The position numbers and the translations under genes were made by a program. Shown here piece by piece: positions 49,538 through 59,124 of a DNA stretch of 64,000 nucleotides; the first letter of the stretch is position 1; each line of letters starts with the position of its first letter. Under the pieces are notes generated by a model that searched no databases, was not told the DNA's origin, and saw only the letters and a list, made by a program, of their open reading frames with translations. This stretch comes from Mesorhizobium sp. CU3. GTDB lineage: Bacteria > Pseudomonadota > Alphaproteobacteria > Rhizobiales > Rhizobiaceae. The stretch lies in NCBI RefSeq assembly GCF_006442965.1, contig NZ_VFWX01000008.1:62001-126000 (forward strand), in the 5' to 3' direction.

Positions 49538-50457
49538 TCCTTTGCTGTGGCGAAGCCCTGATCGACATGCTGCCACGGACGACGACCGAAGGCGAAGCTG
49601 CCTTCGCGCCCTATGTCGGCGGCGCGGTGTTCAACTCGGCGATCGCGCTCGGACGTCTCGGGGCACCGGCCGGCTTCTTTTCCGGTCTCTCCTCCGACCT
49701 GTTCGGCGGCCAGTTCCGCGACGCGCTCGGCGCCAGCAAGGTTAGCTCGACCTACGCGCACACCTCCCCTCGCCCCACCACGCTGGCTTTCGTGCGGCTC
49801 ACCAACGGCCAGGCGACCTACACTTTCTACGACGAGAACACCGCCGGGCGCATGCTGACCATCGAGGACCTGCCGAAGCTCGGCTCCGAGATCGAGGCGA
49901 TGCTGTTCGGCGCGATCAGCCTGATCTCCGAGCCGGCCGGATCAGCCTATGAGGAGTTCATGCGGCGCGAGCATGAGAGCCGGGTTATGATGCTCGATCC
50001 CAACATCCGGCCGAACTTCATCCCGGACAAGGCCAAGCATCTCAGGCGCATTCGCGAGATGATGGCGATGGCCGACATCGTGAAGCTGTCGGACGAGGAC
50101 CTCGAATGGTTTGACGAGGCCGGCTCGCACGAAGACGTCATCCGCAACTGGCTGGAACGCGGCCCGAAGCTGATCGTGGTCACGCATGGCAGCGAGGGCG
50201 CCGTCGGCTACAGCAAGGCGCACAAGGTCACCGTCATGCCGCAGAAGGTGAAGGTGGTCGACACGGTCGGCGCCGGCGACACGTTCAATGCCGGCATCCT
50301 GGCCTCGCTGCACGAGCAGGGCCTGCTCACCAAGGCGGCGATCGGCGACTTGAGCGAAGAAGCGATCCGCAAGGCACTGGAGCTCGGCGCCAGGGCCGCC
50401 GCGGTGACCGTTTCGCGGGCCGGCGCCAACCCGCCCTGGCGGCACGAGATAGCGTAA
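49534..50457 (+). CDS. frcK: PfkB-family fructokinase (FrcK-like)
   Basis: 307 residues, a ribokinase-fold sugar kinase. N-terminal ILCCGEALIDMLPR and the substrate-binding VGGAVFNSAIALGRLG, the lid region, ATP and anion-hole motif VVDTVGAGDTFNAGILA with the catalytic Asp. The ATG overlaps the mutarotase stop (ATGA). Fructose is the likely substrate by linkage to FrcBCA; other ketoses or ribose are possible. In S. meliloti frcK follows frcA in the same operon, while here it is in the divergent regulator operon. Confidence 0.9.
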   Translation: MILCCGEALIDMLPRTTTEGEAAFAPYVGGAVFNSAIALGRLGAPAGFFSGLSSDLFGGQFRDALGASKVSSTYAHTSPRPTTLAFVRLTNGQATYTFYDENTAGRMLTIEDLPKLGSEIEAMLFGAISLISEPAGSAYEEFMRREHESRVMMLDPNIRPNFIPDKAKHLRRIREMMAMADIVKLSDEDLEWFDEAGSHEDVIRNWLERGPKLIVVTHGSEGAVGYSKAHKVTVMPQKVKVVDTVGAGDTFNAGILASLHEQGLLTKAAIGDLSEEAIRKALELGARAAAVTVSRAGANPPWRHEIA

Positions 50458-50761
50458 GCAGTTCCCGAGACGGCCGAAAGATCTGCCGCAGCCGATCACT
50501 TTATGTTTCCAAAATTGGGAACGACGCGATAAAAACCATTGAAAATGCTCGTTTTAGCCCGGTTTTCCGGCTTCTTCGGGCATTGCGCCGGCAAAGAGCA
50601 GTAACAGGCTGCGACACATAGGCAATTCGCCTCGCACCCGGCCGGCTTTCTCGCCCGGCCCAAGTCTGATACCAGCGGGCCGGTTTTATTGGAGCGACGT
50701 GCGCCCGTCCGGTCGCACAAGAGTACGCTCCAACAGCTCGTTGATCCATTTTGAGGCCGAC
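50458..50761. other. Intergenic region between frcK and the aminotransferase gene
   Basis: 304 bases without a gene. It contains the frcK terminator (separate entry), a weak symmetric motif TTCC-N6-GGGAA near 50504-50519, and the leader of the aminotransferase gene. Short frames on the minus strand here do not look like genes. Confidence 0.5.
50655..50690 (+). terminator. Rho-independent terminator after frcK
   Basis: CCGGCCC (50655-50661) and GGGCCGG (50677-50683) form a perfect 7-bp GC stem with a 15-base loop, followed at once by TTTTATT (50684-50690). It lies 200 bases after frcK and 72 bases before the next start. Confidence 0.65.
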
Positions 50762-51904
50762 ATGCAGTTCATCGATCTTGGCGCGCAGCGCGAACGTATC
50801 CGCGACCGGCTGAAGGCCGCGATCGACACGGTGGTCGAGGAAGGCCGCTATATTCTCGGACCCCAGGTCACCGAATTCGAGAACAAGCTCGCGGCCTATG
50901 TCGGCGTCAAGCATGTGGTCGCCTGCGCCAACGGCACAGACGCGCTGCTCCTGCCGCTGTTTGCCGCCGGCATCGGCCCGGGCGACGCCGTGTTCGTGCC
51001 GAGCTTCACCTTCGCGGCGACCGCCGAAGTCGTGGCGCTGGCCAAGGCCGAGCCGGTCTTCGTCGATGTCGACCGCGACAGCTACAACATCGACGTCGTC
51101 AGCCTCGAGGCGGCGATCGAGATGATCAAAAAGGAAGGCCGGCTGAAGCCGAAGGCGATCATCCCGGTCGACCTGTTCGGGCTGTCGGCCGACTACGAGG
51201 CGATCATGGCGATCGCCAAGCGCGAAAACCTTCTGGTGATCGAGGACGCCGCCCAGTCCATGGGCGGCTCGGCCGACGGCACGATGTGCGGCGCCTTCGG
51301 CCATGTCGGCTCGACCAGCTTCTATCCGGCGAAGCCCCTCGGCTGCTATGGCGACGGCGGCGCGATGTTCACCAACGACGGCGCGCTGGCCGACAAGCTG
51401 CGGTCCTTCGCCTTCCACGGCAAGGGCGAGACGCAGTATGACAATGTGCGCGTCGGCATCAATTCGCGCCTCGACACGCTGCAGGCGGCGATCCTGATCG
51501 AAAAGCTCGCCATCCTCGAGGACGAGATGGTGGCGCGCCAGGTGGTCGCCGACCGTTATGCCGCCGGCCTCGGCGATGTCGTCAAAGCGTCGCGCAATCT
51601 CGGCCATGGCCGTTCGGCCTGGGCGCAATACGCCATCGAGACGCCGAAGCGCGACGGGCTGAAGGCGCATCTCGGCGAAAAGGGCATTCCGTCGGTGATC
51701 TATTACGTGAAGCCGCTGCACGAGCAGGCGGCCTACAAGGATTATCCGCGCACGCCGACCGGCCTTGCCGTCTCGGAAGAACTGCCGAAGCAGATCCTGT
51801 GCTTGCCAATGCACGCCTATCTCAGCGAAGCCGACCAGGACCGCATCATCGAGACGATCCGCAACTATATCGGATCGAACTCGGCGCATGTCGCGGCGGC
51901 ATAA
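50762..51904 (+). CDS. DegT/DnrJ/EryC1/StrS-family sugar aminotransferase
   Basis: 380 residues from the ATG at 50762, with GAGG just upstream. A PLP aminotransferase of the sugar-modifying family: FIDLGAQRERIRDRL, EGRYILGPQVTEFE, ACANGTDALLLPL, FGLSADYEAIMAIA, EDAAQSMGGSADG, and the PLP lysine in STSFYPAKPLGCYGDGGA. It converts a keto group on a nucleotide-linked sugar to an amino group, for example from the product of a 4,6-dehydratase such as the FlaA1/CapD-type enzyme at 59125-61137. It stands alone on the plus strand. The exact sugar is unknown. Confidence 0.92.
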   Translation: MQFIDLGAQRERIRDRLKAAIDTVVEEGRYILGPQVTEFENKLAAYVGVKHVVACANGTDALLLPLFAAGIGPGDAVFVPSFTFAATAEVVALAKAEPVFVDVDRDSYNIDVVSLEAAIEMIKKEGRLKPKAIIPVDLFGLSADYEAIMAIAKRENLLVIEDAAQSMGGSADGTMCGAFGHVGSTSFYPAKPLGCYGDGGAMFTNDGALADKLRSFAFHGKGETQYDNVRVGINSRLDTLQAAILIEKLAILEDEMVARQVVADRYAAGLGDVVKASRNLGHGRSAWAQYAIETPKRDGLKAHLGEKGIPSVIYYVKPLHEQAAYKDYPRTPTGLAVSEELPKQILCLPMHAYLSEADQDRIIETIRNYIGSNSAHVAAA

Positions 51905-51915
51905 CCAGCACTTTC

Positions 51916-52070
51916 GTCATCCTCGGGCTTGACCCGGGGATCCATGCCGTGACCTTCGACGTCGAGCGCAACGGTGCAGAATTCTGCAACCGCTGCAACG
52001 CTTTAGCGTCACGGCATGGATCCTAGGGTCTGCGCGCGTCGCTGCGCTCCTTGCTTCGCCCTAGGATGAC
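51916..52070. repeat. Large palindromic dispersed repeat, copy 2 (after the aminotransferase gene)
   Basis: 155 bases bounded by GTCATCC and GGATGAC. The inner 16-bp stem is GGATCCATGCCGTGAC (51938-51953) with GTCACGGCATGGATCC (52008-52023), identical to the stem of copy 1 at 34919-35098. It lies between convergent genes (stops at 51904 and 52105) and may act as a transcription barrier for both. Confidence 0.85.
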
Positions 52071-52104
52071 GACGCGCTGACTGGCGGCTGCAATCGCCGA
52101 CGTT

Positions 52105-52947
52105 TTAAGCCGCGCTCTTCCCCCTCGCGATGAAATGCGGGTTGGCGAAATCGCTGTCGCTGGCCTGGTTGCGCTTGCCGTAGGTAAGCGGTTCGCCGTC
52201 CAGCGTGCGGGTCATGCCGCCGGCGGCGCGCAGCACGGCATCGCCCGCCGCCGTGTCCCATTCCATGGTGCGGCCGAAGCGCGGATAGACGTCCGCCTCG
52301 GCGGCGGCGAGCAGGCAGAATTTCAGCGACGAGCCGACCGAGACGATCTCGGCAGCGCCAAGGTCGCGGATGAAGGCGTCGGTTTCCGGCGTGTTGTGCG
52401 AGCGGCTGGCGACGACGGCGAGCGGCGAACCCCCTGCCCGAACGCTGATCGGGCGGCGGCCGGTGACGCGGTAATCGGCGTCGACCTCCAGCGCTTCCGC
52501 CTTGCCCGGACGTCCGGTGAAAAAGCGCCCGGTGCAAGGCGCGTAGACGACGCCGACTTCCGGCACGCCGTGGCGGACCAGCGCGATGTTGACGGTGAAG
52601 TCGGTGCGGCGGTTGACGAATTCCTTGGTCCCGTCGAGTGGATCGATCAGGAAGAACGCGCCTTCGAGATCGGGCGTGGCGATGCCAGCCGCCACCTCTT
52701 CCTCGGCCACGCAAGGTATATCCGGATAGGCGGCGCGCAGGCCGGCAAGGATGATTTTTTCGCTCTCGCGGTCGGCTTCTGTCACCGGCGAACTGTCGAG
52801 CTTGCTGTCAACCGCGCAGCCTTCGTGGAAAACCCGCATCACCTCGCGCCCGGCGTCGAGCGCCAGGTGTTCGAAGACACCGAGCATGGCCTCGTCGTCA
52901 GATGCCGCCGCCATTGTCGTACTGGTCTTCGGCAATGTCGCGCTCAT
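52105..52947 (-). CDS. cysQ: 3'(2'),5'-bisphosphate nucleotidase CysQ
   Basis: 280 residues from the ATG at 52947 (GGAG ten bases upstream). ATGs at 52914 and 52887 are possible shorter starts. Inositol-monophosphatase fold: [28 protein letters not shown] with the metal-binding DPLDGT, and [20 protein letters not shown]. CysQ degrades PAP, the by-product of PAPS use, to AMP. The gene overlaps the 3' end of cysNC by 50 bases, so sulfate activation and PAP removal are coupled. Confidence 0.92.
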   Translation of the reverse strand: MSATLPKTSTTMAAASDDEAMLGVFEHLALDAGREVMRVFHEGCAVDSKLDSSPVTEADRESEKIILAGLRAAYPDIPCVAEEEVAAGIATPDLEGAFFLIDPLDGTKEFVNRRTDFTVNIALVRHGVPEVGVVYAPCTGRFFTGRPGKAEALEVDADYRVTGRRPISVRAGGSPLAVVASRSHNTPETDAFIRDLGAAEIVSVGSSLKFCLLAAAEADVYPRFGRTMEWDTAAGDAVLRAAGGMTRTLDGEPLTYGKRNQASDSDFANPHFIARGKSAA

Positions 52948-54835
52948 TCAGCCAATGCTCCAGGGCTTCTGCCATCTCCTCGGGCTTTTTACCCAGGGTC
53001 TTGAGATGGATCTCCGGATGTTCCGGCGCCTCATAGGGTGAATCGACGCCCGTAAAATTCTTGATCTCGCCACTCAGGGCACGCGCGTAGAGGCCCTTCG
53101 GATCGCGGCGGGCGCATTCCTCGAATGGGGTGTCGACGAACACCTCGACGAACTCGCCTTCGGCCATCAGCTCGCGCGCCACGCGCCGCTCGGCGGCGAA
53201 GGGCGAGATGAAGGAGACGATGACGATCAGCCCGGCATCGGCCATCAGCTTGGCCACCTCGGCGACGCGGCGGATGTTTTCGACGCGGTCGGCATCGGTG
53301 AAGCCGAGATCGCGGTTCAGGCCATGGCGGACATTGTCACCGTCGAGGATGTAGGTGTGACGGCCCGAGGCAAACAGCTTCTTCTCGAACAGATTGGCGA
53401 TGGTCGACTTGCCGGAACCGGACAGCCCGGTGAACCAGAACACCGCCGGGCGCTGGTTCTTCAGGTCGGAACGGCCGCGCTTGCCGACATCGAGCGACTG
53501 CCAGTGGATGTTTTCGGCGCGGCGTAGCGAATGCAGGATCATGCCGGCGCCGACGGTGGCGTTGGTGATGCGATCAATCAGGATGAAGGCGCCGGTGGTG
53601 CGGTTCTCGCCGAACGGATCGAAGGCGATCGGCGCGCGCGTTGAGAGATTGCAGACGCCGACCTCGTTGATGTCGAGCGACTTCGCCGCCTCATGCGCGA
53701 AGTCGTTGACGTTGACGCGGTATTTTAGCTCGGTGACGGTGGCGCTGACCTGGTCGGTCTCGGTACGAAGAATGTAGGAGCGGCCGGGCAGCAGCGCCTG
53801 CTCGTCGAACCAGACGATGTTGGCGGCGAACTGGTCGGCGACCTGCGGTCGTGCGGCCGGCGACACCAGCAAATTGCCGCGCGAGACCTCGACCTCGTCG
53901 TCGAGCACCAGGGTGATCGCTTGGCCAGCGACCGCCTGCTCGAGATCGCCGCCCTGCGCGACGATACGTTTCACGCGCGATGCCTTGCCGGATTTCGCCA
54001 CGACGACTTCATCGCCTTGCGAGACCGCACCCGAGGCGATGGTGCCGGCAAAGCCGCGGAAGTCGAGGTTCGGCCGGTTCACATATTGCACCGGAAAGCG
54101 GAACGGCAGTTCGACCGCGGCCTCGTCGACCGACACGGTTTCCAGATGCTCGATCAGCGACGGGCCTGAATACCAGGGTGTGCGCTCGGAGCGGCTGGTG
54201 ACGTTGTCGCCGAAGCGCGCCGACATCGGGATCGGCGCGATCGAGACGAAGCCGAGGTCCTTCGCAAACTCGCCGTACTCGCCGACGATCCGGTCGAACA
54301 CATCCTTGTCGAAACCGACGAGATCGATCTTGTTGACCGCAAGCACGATGTGGCGGATCCCGAGCAGCGAGGCGATGATCGAATGACGCCTGGTCTGGCG
54401 CAGCACGCCCTGGCGCGCGTCGATCAGCACAATGGCGAGGTCGGCGGTCGAGGCGCCGGTCGCCATGTTGCGCGTGTACTGCTCGTGGCCGGGCGTGTCG
54501 GCGACGATGAACTTGCGCTTCGGCGTGGCGAAGAAGCGGTAGGCGACGTCGATGGTGATGCCCTGCTCGCGCTCGGCCTCCAGCCCGTCGACCAGAAGCG
54601 CGAAGTCGAGGTCGTCGCCGGTGGTGCCGTGCTTGCGCGAATCCTTCTCGAGCGCGGCAAGCTGGTCCTCGAAGATCTGCTTGGTGTCGGAGAGCAGGCG
54701 GCCGATCAGCGTCGACTTGCCGTCGTCGACCGAACCGCAGGTGAGGAAGCGCAGCAGCGACTTCTTCTCCTGCGCGGCCATGTAGTCGCGGATCTCATCG
54801 GTCGGGGCGAGGCTCTTGGCCATGATGTGGCGCAT
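52898..54835 (-). CDS. cysNC: Bifunctional sulfate adenylyltransferase subunit 1 / adenylylsulfate kinase (CysNC, NodQ-like)
   Basis: 645 residues. The N-terminal GTPase part (to about 440) has [28 protein letters not shown] and [11 protein letters not shown], as in CysN. The C-terminal APS kinase part (about 450-645) has [17 protein letters not shown] and [14 protein letters not shown]. CysN with CysD forms APS from ATP and sulfate, and the kinase domain makes PAPS. The fusion is the form found in rhizobia, where the paralogue NodQ serves Nod-factor sulfation. It is two bases downstream of cysD. PAPS could feed cysteine synthesis or sulfation of surface glycans. Confidence 0.96.
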   Translation of the reverse strand: MRHIMAKSLAPTDEIRDYMAAQEKKSLLRFLTCGSVDDGKSTLIGRLLSDTKQIFEDQLAALEKDSRKHGTTGDDLDFALLVDGLEAEREQGITIDVAYRFFATPKRKFIVADTPGHEQYTRNMATGASTADLAIVLIDARQGVLRQTRRHSIIASLLGIRHIVLAVNKIDLVGFDKDVFDRIVGEYGEFAKDLGFVSIAPIPMSARFGDNVTSRSERTPWYSGPSLIEHLETVSVDEAAVELPFRFPVQYVNRPNLDFRGFAGTIASGAVSQGDEVVVAKSGKASRVKRIVAQGGDLEQAVAGQAITLVLDDEVEVSRGNLLVSPAARPQVADQFAANIVWFDEQALLPGRSYILRTETDQVSATVTELKYRVNVNDFAHEAAKSLDINEVGVCNLSTRAPIAFDPFGENRTTGAFILIDRITNATVGAGMILHSLRRAENIHWQSLDVGKRGRSDLKNQRPAVFWFTGLSGSGKSTIANLFEKKLFASGRHTYILDGDNVRHGLNRDLGFTDADRVENIRRVAEVAKLMADAGLIVIVSFISPFAAERRVARELMAEGEFVEVFVDTPFEECARRDPKGLYARALSGEIKNFTGVDSPYEAPEHPEIHLKTLGKKPEEMAEALEHWLNERDIAEDQYDNGGGI

Positions 54836-54837
54836 TC

Positions 54838-55743
54838 TCAGAAATATCCCTCGCGCTTCTTCTTTTCCATCGAGCCGGCCTCGTCGCGATCGATGAGGCG
54901 GCCCTGGCGCTCGGAGGTGCGGGCGGTCAGCATCTCGCCGACGATGGCTTCAAGCGTGTCGGCTTCCGAGTCGATGGCGCCGGTCAGCGGATAGCAGCCC
55001 AGCGTACGGAAGCGCACCAGCCGGTTCTCGATCGTCTCGCCGGGACGCAGTTGCATGCGATCGTCGTCCTTCATGATCAGCATGCCGTCGCGCTCGACGA
55101 TGGGCCGCTCCTTGGCGAAATAGAGCGGCACGATCGGTATGTTCTCCTGCAGGATGTACTGCCAGATGTCGAGCTCGGTCCAATTGGACAGCGGGAAGAC
55201 GCGGATCGATTCGCCCGGCGCGATCCGGGTGTTGAAGATCTTCCACATCTCCGGCCGCTGGTTCTTCGGGTCCCAGGCATGCTGTGCGTTGCGGAACGAG
55301 AAGATGCGCTCCTTGGCGCGCGACTTCTCCTCGTCGCGGCGGGCGCCGCCGAAAGCGGCGTCGAAGCCGTATTTGTCGAGGGCCTGGCGCAGCGCCACCG
55401 TCTTCATCACATGGGTGTGGGTGTTGGAGCCGTGATCGAAGGGATTGATGCCCTCGCGCACGCCGTCCTCGTTGACATGGACCAGCAGGTCGAAGCCGAG
55501 CTTCTGCGCCATCTGATCGCGAAAGGCGATCATCTCGCGGAACTTCCACGTCGTGTCGACATGCAGGAACGGGAAAGGCGGCTTGGCGGGATAGAAGGCC
55601 TTCATAGCCAGATGCATCAGCACGGACGAATCCTTGCCGACCGAATAGAGCATCACCGGCTTGGAGAACGAGGCCGCGACCTCCCGGAAGATGTGGATGG
55701 ATTCGGCCTCGAGCCGCTGCAGATGCGTAAGCGCGATGTTCAT
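54838..55743 (-). CDS. cysD: Sulfate adenylyltransferase subunit 2 (CysD)
   Basis: 301 residues, full length. PAPS-reductase-like ATP pyrophosphatase fold: [19 protein letters not shown] (PP-loop SxGKDS), [37 protein letters not shown] and [13 protein letters not shown]. With CysN it makes adenylylsulfate. First gene of the cysD-cysNC-cysQ operon. Its upstream 100 bases should hold the promoter. Confidence 0.96.
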   Translation of the reverse strand: MNIALTHLQRLEAESIHIFREVAASFSKPVMLYSVGKDSSVLMHLAMKAFYPAKPPFPFLHVDTTWKFREMIAFRDQMAQKLGFDLLVHVNEDGVREGINPFDHGSNTHTHVMKTVALRQALDKYGFDAAFGGARRDEEKSRAKERIFSFRNAQHAWDPKNQRPEMWKIFNTRIAPGESIRVFPLSNWTELDIWQYILQENIPIVPLYFAKERPIVERDGMLIMKDDDRMQLRPGETIENRLVRFRTLGCYPLTGAIDSEADTLEAIVGEMLTARTSERQGRLIDRDEAGSMEKKKREGYF

Positions 55744-56171
55744 GGACTGTTGAGCGTTCTTTCGTGCCGCCGAACGAAATCTTGCGGTCTGGGGCGCATG
55801 CGATGCCGCCCGGCAAGGTTCGATTTGGACAATCTGTTTCGTGCAGGCGTTCTAACAGATCGCCGCCGCCGATAACAATGCAAGACACGCGCCACGCATC
55901 ATGGTTCGGGAACGAATTTTCCAGAACGAGCCGGAATGGCGGAAAATCCTACCCATACCTCGAAACACGGCGGCCAGGAAAATCGTTGGGCCGCTTAGCC
56001 GCATGTGCCGGTTTTTTGCCTGAACACCCGGCGGCCGGCCTATCGCGGATCGATGGCAACCGCTATAGGGGCCTTGGGAGACGGGCAAGGCAGGATCGCC
56101 GCAGACCATGCAACGGCCGTTGGCCGGCTGCGTGGAATTGCGGACACCCTGAAAGATCGCGAAGCAAGGCA
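55744..56171. other. Intergenic region between cysD and the O-antigen-ligase-like gene
   Basis: 428 bases. An open frame runs through it in phase with the downstream gene, but its translation (Arg/Ser/Pro-rich, no membrane segments) does not resemble the family, so I treat it as non-coding. It should hold the divergent promoters; I could not place them with confidence. Confidence 0.5.
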
Positions 56172-57464
56172 TTGAACCCGCTTACATCGCTCCGCCGGCA
56201 TCTCACGCCCGCACAGATCAACATCTATTTCTCGATCATCTGTTTCTTCTCGCCGCCAGTCCTGGGATCGCTGGCGAGCGTCACCTTAAATGCCGGCGCG
56301 GTATGGTCGGTGATGCTTCTCGCCCTGAAGCGGCGGCGTTTCAACATAGATGCGCCGATGCTCGCCCAGACCATCGCGATCTATGCCTATTGCGCCGCCA
56401 TGGTGCTGGCGTCGATCGTCAACGGCACGCTGAAGGAGGATCTGCGGCTGTTTCTGCCGCTGATCACCTTGCTGTTCTTCCCTATCTCCTATTCGACCTG
56501 GAGCATCACCGAAAAACCCGTGCTGGCGCGTATCGCCATCCTGGCGAGCGCGGCCGGCTGCTTCGGGGCGCTACTTCTCGCCGTCATCCAGTATCACTGG
56601 TTCGGCACGCGAGCCGCCGGCGGAGCCGGCAACGCGATCGTCTTCGCGACGGTGACCTGCCTTGCCGTCATGGCCTGCCTTGCCGGCGCCCTGTCGGGGA
56701 TCGAAAAGCGCTGGCGGATGCTGCTCCTTGCAGCGACCGCCGGAAGCGTGGCGATCTTCTATTCGGAATCGCGCATGATCTGGGTGTCCATGCCGATTGC
56801 CGGCATTGCCATTCTTGCGATCAATCGCCGCCGCTTCGCCGGCGCCCGCCTTACCCGTTTCGCGGTGATCGGGGTCGCGGCCTATCTGGCGATCGCGGCG
56901 ATAAGCTACCATAGCATCAAGGATCGAGCCGACTTCCTGGTCAATGACTGGCAGGCGCTGAACGCCAGCAGCGACCACTCGACATCGCTCGGCCTGCGCG
57001 TGGCGATGTGGGAGATCGGCCTCGGCGCGTTCCGCCAGGCGCCGGTTTTCGGCCACGGCATCTCCGAGAGCCGGGCGCTGATGGTAAAAGGTTTTCACGA
57101 CCGGTTCGGCCTGGACGAGGGCTTCAGCCACTTCCACAACGGCTTCATCACCGCGCTGGTCGAGGCCGGTCTTCTGGGGGCGCTGGCGCTGGCGTCGATC
57201 TTCATCGTCGCCGCCTGGAACGCGGCAAGGACGCTGCGGCGCAGCGCCGACCCGCTGGAACGGTTCGGCGCGACGATGATCGTCATTGTCCTTATAACCT
57301 ATCTGATCGCCGGCTTGAGCGGCATTCTGGTCGGCCACGACATCCTCGACGCGATGCTGATGACGTTCCTTATCTGCGGAACCTATCTGGGATCAGGGCG
57401 AACGATAGCACCGACCGGAAAGAGCGCGCCGGCCATGACGCCGCAGACCAGCCGGCAATCATGA
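56172..57464 (+). CDS. O-antigen ligase / Wzy-polymerase-like membrane protein
   Basis: 430 residues from a TTG at 56172 (GAAG seven bases upstream). The start is uncertain, as the frame is open further 5'. About ten membrane segments run from residue 18 to 405. Between two of them lies the Wzy_C-type periplasmic loop and the following motif GHGISESRALMVKGFHD...FSHFHNGFITALVEAGLLGAL, where the HN-F--L-E-G pattern is typical of WaaL and Wzy. Such proteins join or polymerise lipid-linked glycans on the periplasmic side. It overlaps the epimerase gene by ATGA. Confidence 0.85.
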   Translation: MNPLTSLRRHLTPAQINIYFSIICFFSPPVLGSLASVTLNAGAVWSVMLLALKRRRFNIDAPMLAQTIAIYAYCAAMVLASIVNGTLKEDLRLFLPLITLLFFPISYSTWSITEKPVLARIAILASAAGCFGALLLAVIQYHWFGTRAAGGAGNAIVFATVTCLAVMACLAGALSGIEKRWRMLLLAATAGSVAIFYSESRMIWVSMPIAGIAILAINRRRFAGARLTRFAVIGVAAYLAIAAISYHSIKDRADFLVNDWQALNASSDHSTSLGLRVAMWEIGLGAFRQAPVFGHGISESRALMVKGFHDRFGLDEGFSHFHNGFITALVEAGLLGALALASIFIVAAWNAARTLRRSADPLERFGATMIVIVLITYLIAGLSGILVGHDILDAMLMTFLICGTYLGSGRTIAPTGKSAPAMTPQTSRQS

Positions 57465-58390
57465 AAGTCCTGGTCACGGGCGCGACGGGCTTTGTCGGCG
57501 GACGGATCGCCAGCCATTTGCAAGCGGCCGGCATGGATGTACGGGTCGCCTCGCGCCAGCTGCTGCCTGCCGCGCCGGATGCCGTTCTGCTGCCCGCCGT
57601 CGATGCGCCCGACGAGGCCTTCGCAGCGCTGATGCGCGATGCGACGCATGTCGTCCACTGCGCCGCGCTCAACAACGACCGCCATGCCGGCGAGGCCGAC
57701 TATCAATCCGCCAACGCTGCGCTGACCGGGCGGCTCGCCAAGGCGGCGGCGGCCCATGCCAGCGGTCGCTTCGTCTATCTCTCCTCCATCCGCGCCGTCG
57801 TCGGCGCCGGCTTCAACGGGACCATCGACGAGGCGACGCCGCCCGCCCCGCAATGCGCCTATGGCCGCTCCAAGCGCGAGGGCGAGATCAGGATGGCCGA
57901 GGCCTATGCCGGCCGCGCCGACGCCACCGCGCTGCGGCTGCCGGCGGTCTATGGCGAAGGCATGAAGGGCAGCATGGCGTCGCTGATGCGGCTCGCCGAC
58001 ACGGCCTTGCCTCTGCCCAGCGGGGCTTTGACCGGTATGCGTTCGCTGATATCGGCCGAGGCCGTGGCAGGCGCGGTCACGCATATTCTGACGATGCCGG
58101 CGCAACTGCATCCTATCTATGTCGCCAGCGATACACCTGCGGTCGCACTGTCCGAGATCGTCATCGCGTTCCGGCGAGGTCTTGGCCGTCCGGCGCGCCT
58201 CTTGCCGATGTCGCCCTATCCGCTTCGGCTGGGGGCGAGCCTGCTCGGTAAAGGAGCCTCATGGCGGGCCTTGACGGCCAGCCAGGTCTGCGACCCATCG
58301 CTGCTGGCATCGCAAGGCTGGGCGCCGGAGGTCGATACGCTCGGCAGGCTCGAGGAACTGGCGCGAAAAATGCGCCGTCAGCCCCGGTAG
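57461..58390 (+). CDS. NAD-dependent epimerase/dehydratase (extended SDR)
   Basis: 309 residues. N-terminal Rossmann motif VLVTGATGFVGGRIA, then HVVHCAAL, VYLSSIRAVVG (catalytic Ser) and CAYGRSKREGE (Tyr-x3-Lys). It belongs with UDP-sugar epimerases and ketoreductases used in polysaccharide synthesis, often paired with the small phosphoglycosyltransferases such as the one encoded next to it. The exact sugar is unknown. The start overlaps the ligase-like gene; the 3' end overlaps the convergent sugar transferase gene by 13 bases. Confidence 0.88.
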   Translation: MKVLVTGATGFVGGRIASHLQAAGMDVRVASRQLLPAAPDAVLLPAVDAPDEAFAALMRDATHVVHCAALNNDRHAGEADYQSANAALTGRLAKAAAAHASGRFVYLSSIRAVVGAGFNGTIDEATPPAPQCAYGRSKREGEIRMAEAYAGRADATALRLPAVYGEGMKGSMASLMRLADTALPLPSGALTGMRSLISAEAVAGAVTHILTMPAQLHPIYVASDTPAVALSEIVIAFRRGLGRPARLLPMSPYPLRLGASLLGKGASWRALTASQVCDPSLLASQGWAPEVDTLGRLEELARKMRRQPR

Positions 58391-58953
58391 AACGTGCCCA
58401 GCAAGATCTTCAAGTCCAGCCCAACCGAGGCCGTCTCGAGGTAGGCGGCGTCGGTCTCGGCGCAGAGCTTCGGGTCGGACATGTCGATGCCCTTGATCTG
58501 CGCCAGGCCGGTGATGCCCGGAAGTGCGGCGAGCACGCCCAACTGTCTGCGCCGTTCGATCAGCTCGGTTTGCGTGGGCAAGCATGGGCGCGGCCCGACA
58601 AGGCTCATCTCGCCGCTCAACACATTCCACAGCTGCGGCAACTCGTCGATCTTGGTTGCCCGCAGCGCCCTGCCGACGACGGTGACCGAAGCGGCCGGCG
58701 CTTCGTGCGTGGGCAATGACGGTGTTCCGCGATGCATCGTGCGCAGTTTGCGGCAGGTAAAAAGCGCGCCTCCCCGGCCGACACGGGTTTGCGAGAAGAT
58801 GGCGGGCCCGGGGGACGTCGCGCGGATCGCCAGCATCGCGACGAGCAGGATCGGAACCGCAATCACCAGCATCGGAGCCGCGACGGCCAGATCGAGCAAG
58901 CGCTTGGCCGTCACGGTCAGATCCGCCGCCAGGCGACGATCAGATAGGCCCAC
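58378..58953 (-). CDS. Undecaprenyl-phosphate sugar phosphotransferase (bacterial sugar transferase, PglC/WcaJ core type)
   Basis: 191 residues from GTG 58953, or 178 from GTG 58914. The shorter form begins TAKRLLDLAVAAPMLV as family members do, and the longer start lies within a decayed glycosyltransferase, so the start is doubtful. One membrane hairpin (about 20-45), then the catalytic core: GPAIFSQTRVGRGG, FTCRKLRTM, TKIDELPQLWNVLSGEMSLVGPRP with the Asp-Glu pair, and PGITGLAQIKG. It transfers a sugar-1-phosphate to the lipid carrier to start a glycan repeat unit. Confidence 0.9.
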   Translation of the reverse strand: MGLSDRRLAADLTVTAKRLLDLAVAAPMLVIAVPILLVAMLAIRATSPGPAIFSQTRVGRGGALFTCRKLRTMHRGTPSLPTHEAPAASVTVVGRALRATKIDELPQLWNVLSGEMSLVGPRPCLPTQTELIERRRQLGVLAALPGITGLAQIKGIDMSDPKLCAETDAAYLETASVGLDLKILLGTFYRG

Positions 58954-59099
58954 CAGTCGTGGCTGATCAACTCGGCTCTTGCCGACGCTTTCGCCAGAAG
59001 CTCGCGCGCCTTGCGGTTGGGCATAGTGTAGCCGCCCGCGATACTCTGCACCAACGCGTTGCGGAACGCTTTGTTTTGACGCATTTGCGAACGGAAAAC
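58917..59099 (-). pseudogene. Remnant of a family-2 glycosyltransferase
   Basis: The minus strand between the sugar transferase and the FlaA1/CapD-type gene encodes, in one frame, FRNALVQSIAGGYTMPNRKA and then LISHDWWAYLIV before a TGA at 58917. This is the central block of rhamnosyltransferase-like GT2 proteins (the NALVQ-IA-GN-TM-NR and HDWW-Y--V motifs). Neither the N-terminal nucleotide-binding half nor the C-terminal part is present. After HDWWAYLIV the frame becomes AWRRI and stops. It is therefore most likely a truncated relic left by a deletion. Family assignment is from remembered motifs. Confidence 0.65.
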
Positions 59100-59124
59100 C
59101 CTCACGACTTTTTCTGGGACCGTT

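Noticed and set aside
55764..56171. N-terminal extension of the O-antigen-ligase-like gene by 136 codons
   Set aside because: The extension is Arg/Ser/Pro-rich without membrane segments and would overlap the cysD promoter region; the protein from 56172 has the expected length.
55852..56172. 106-codon minus-strand frame upstream of cysD
   Set aside because: No similarity recognised, composition unlike genuine genes, and it occupies the likely divergent promoter region.
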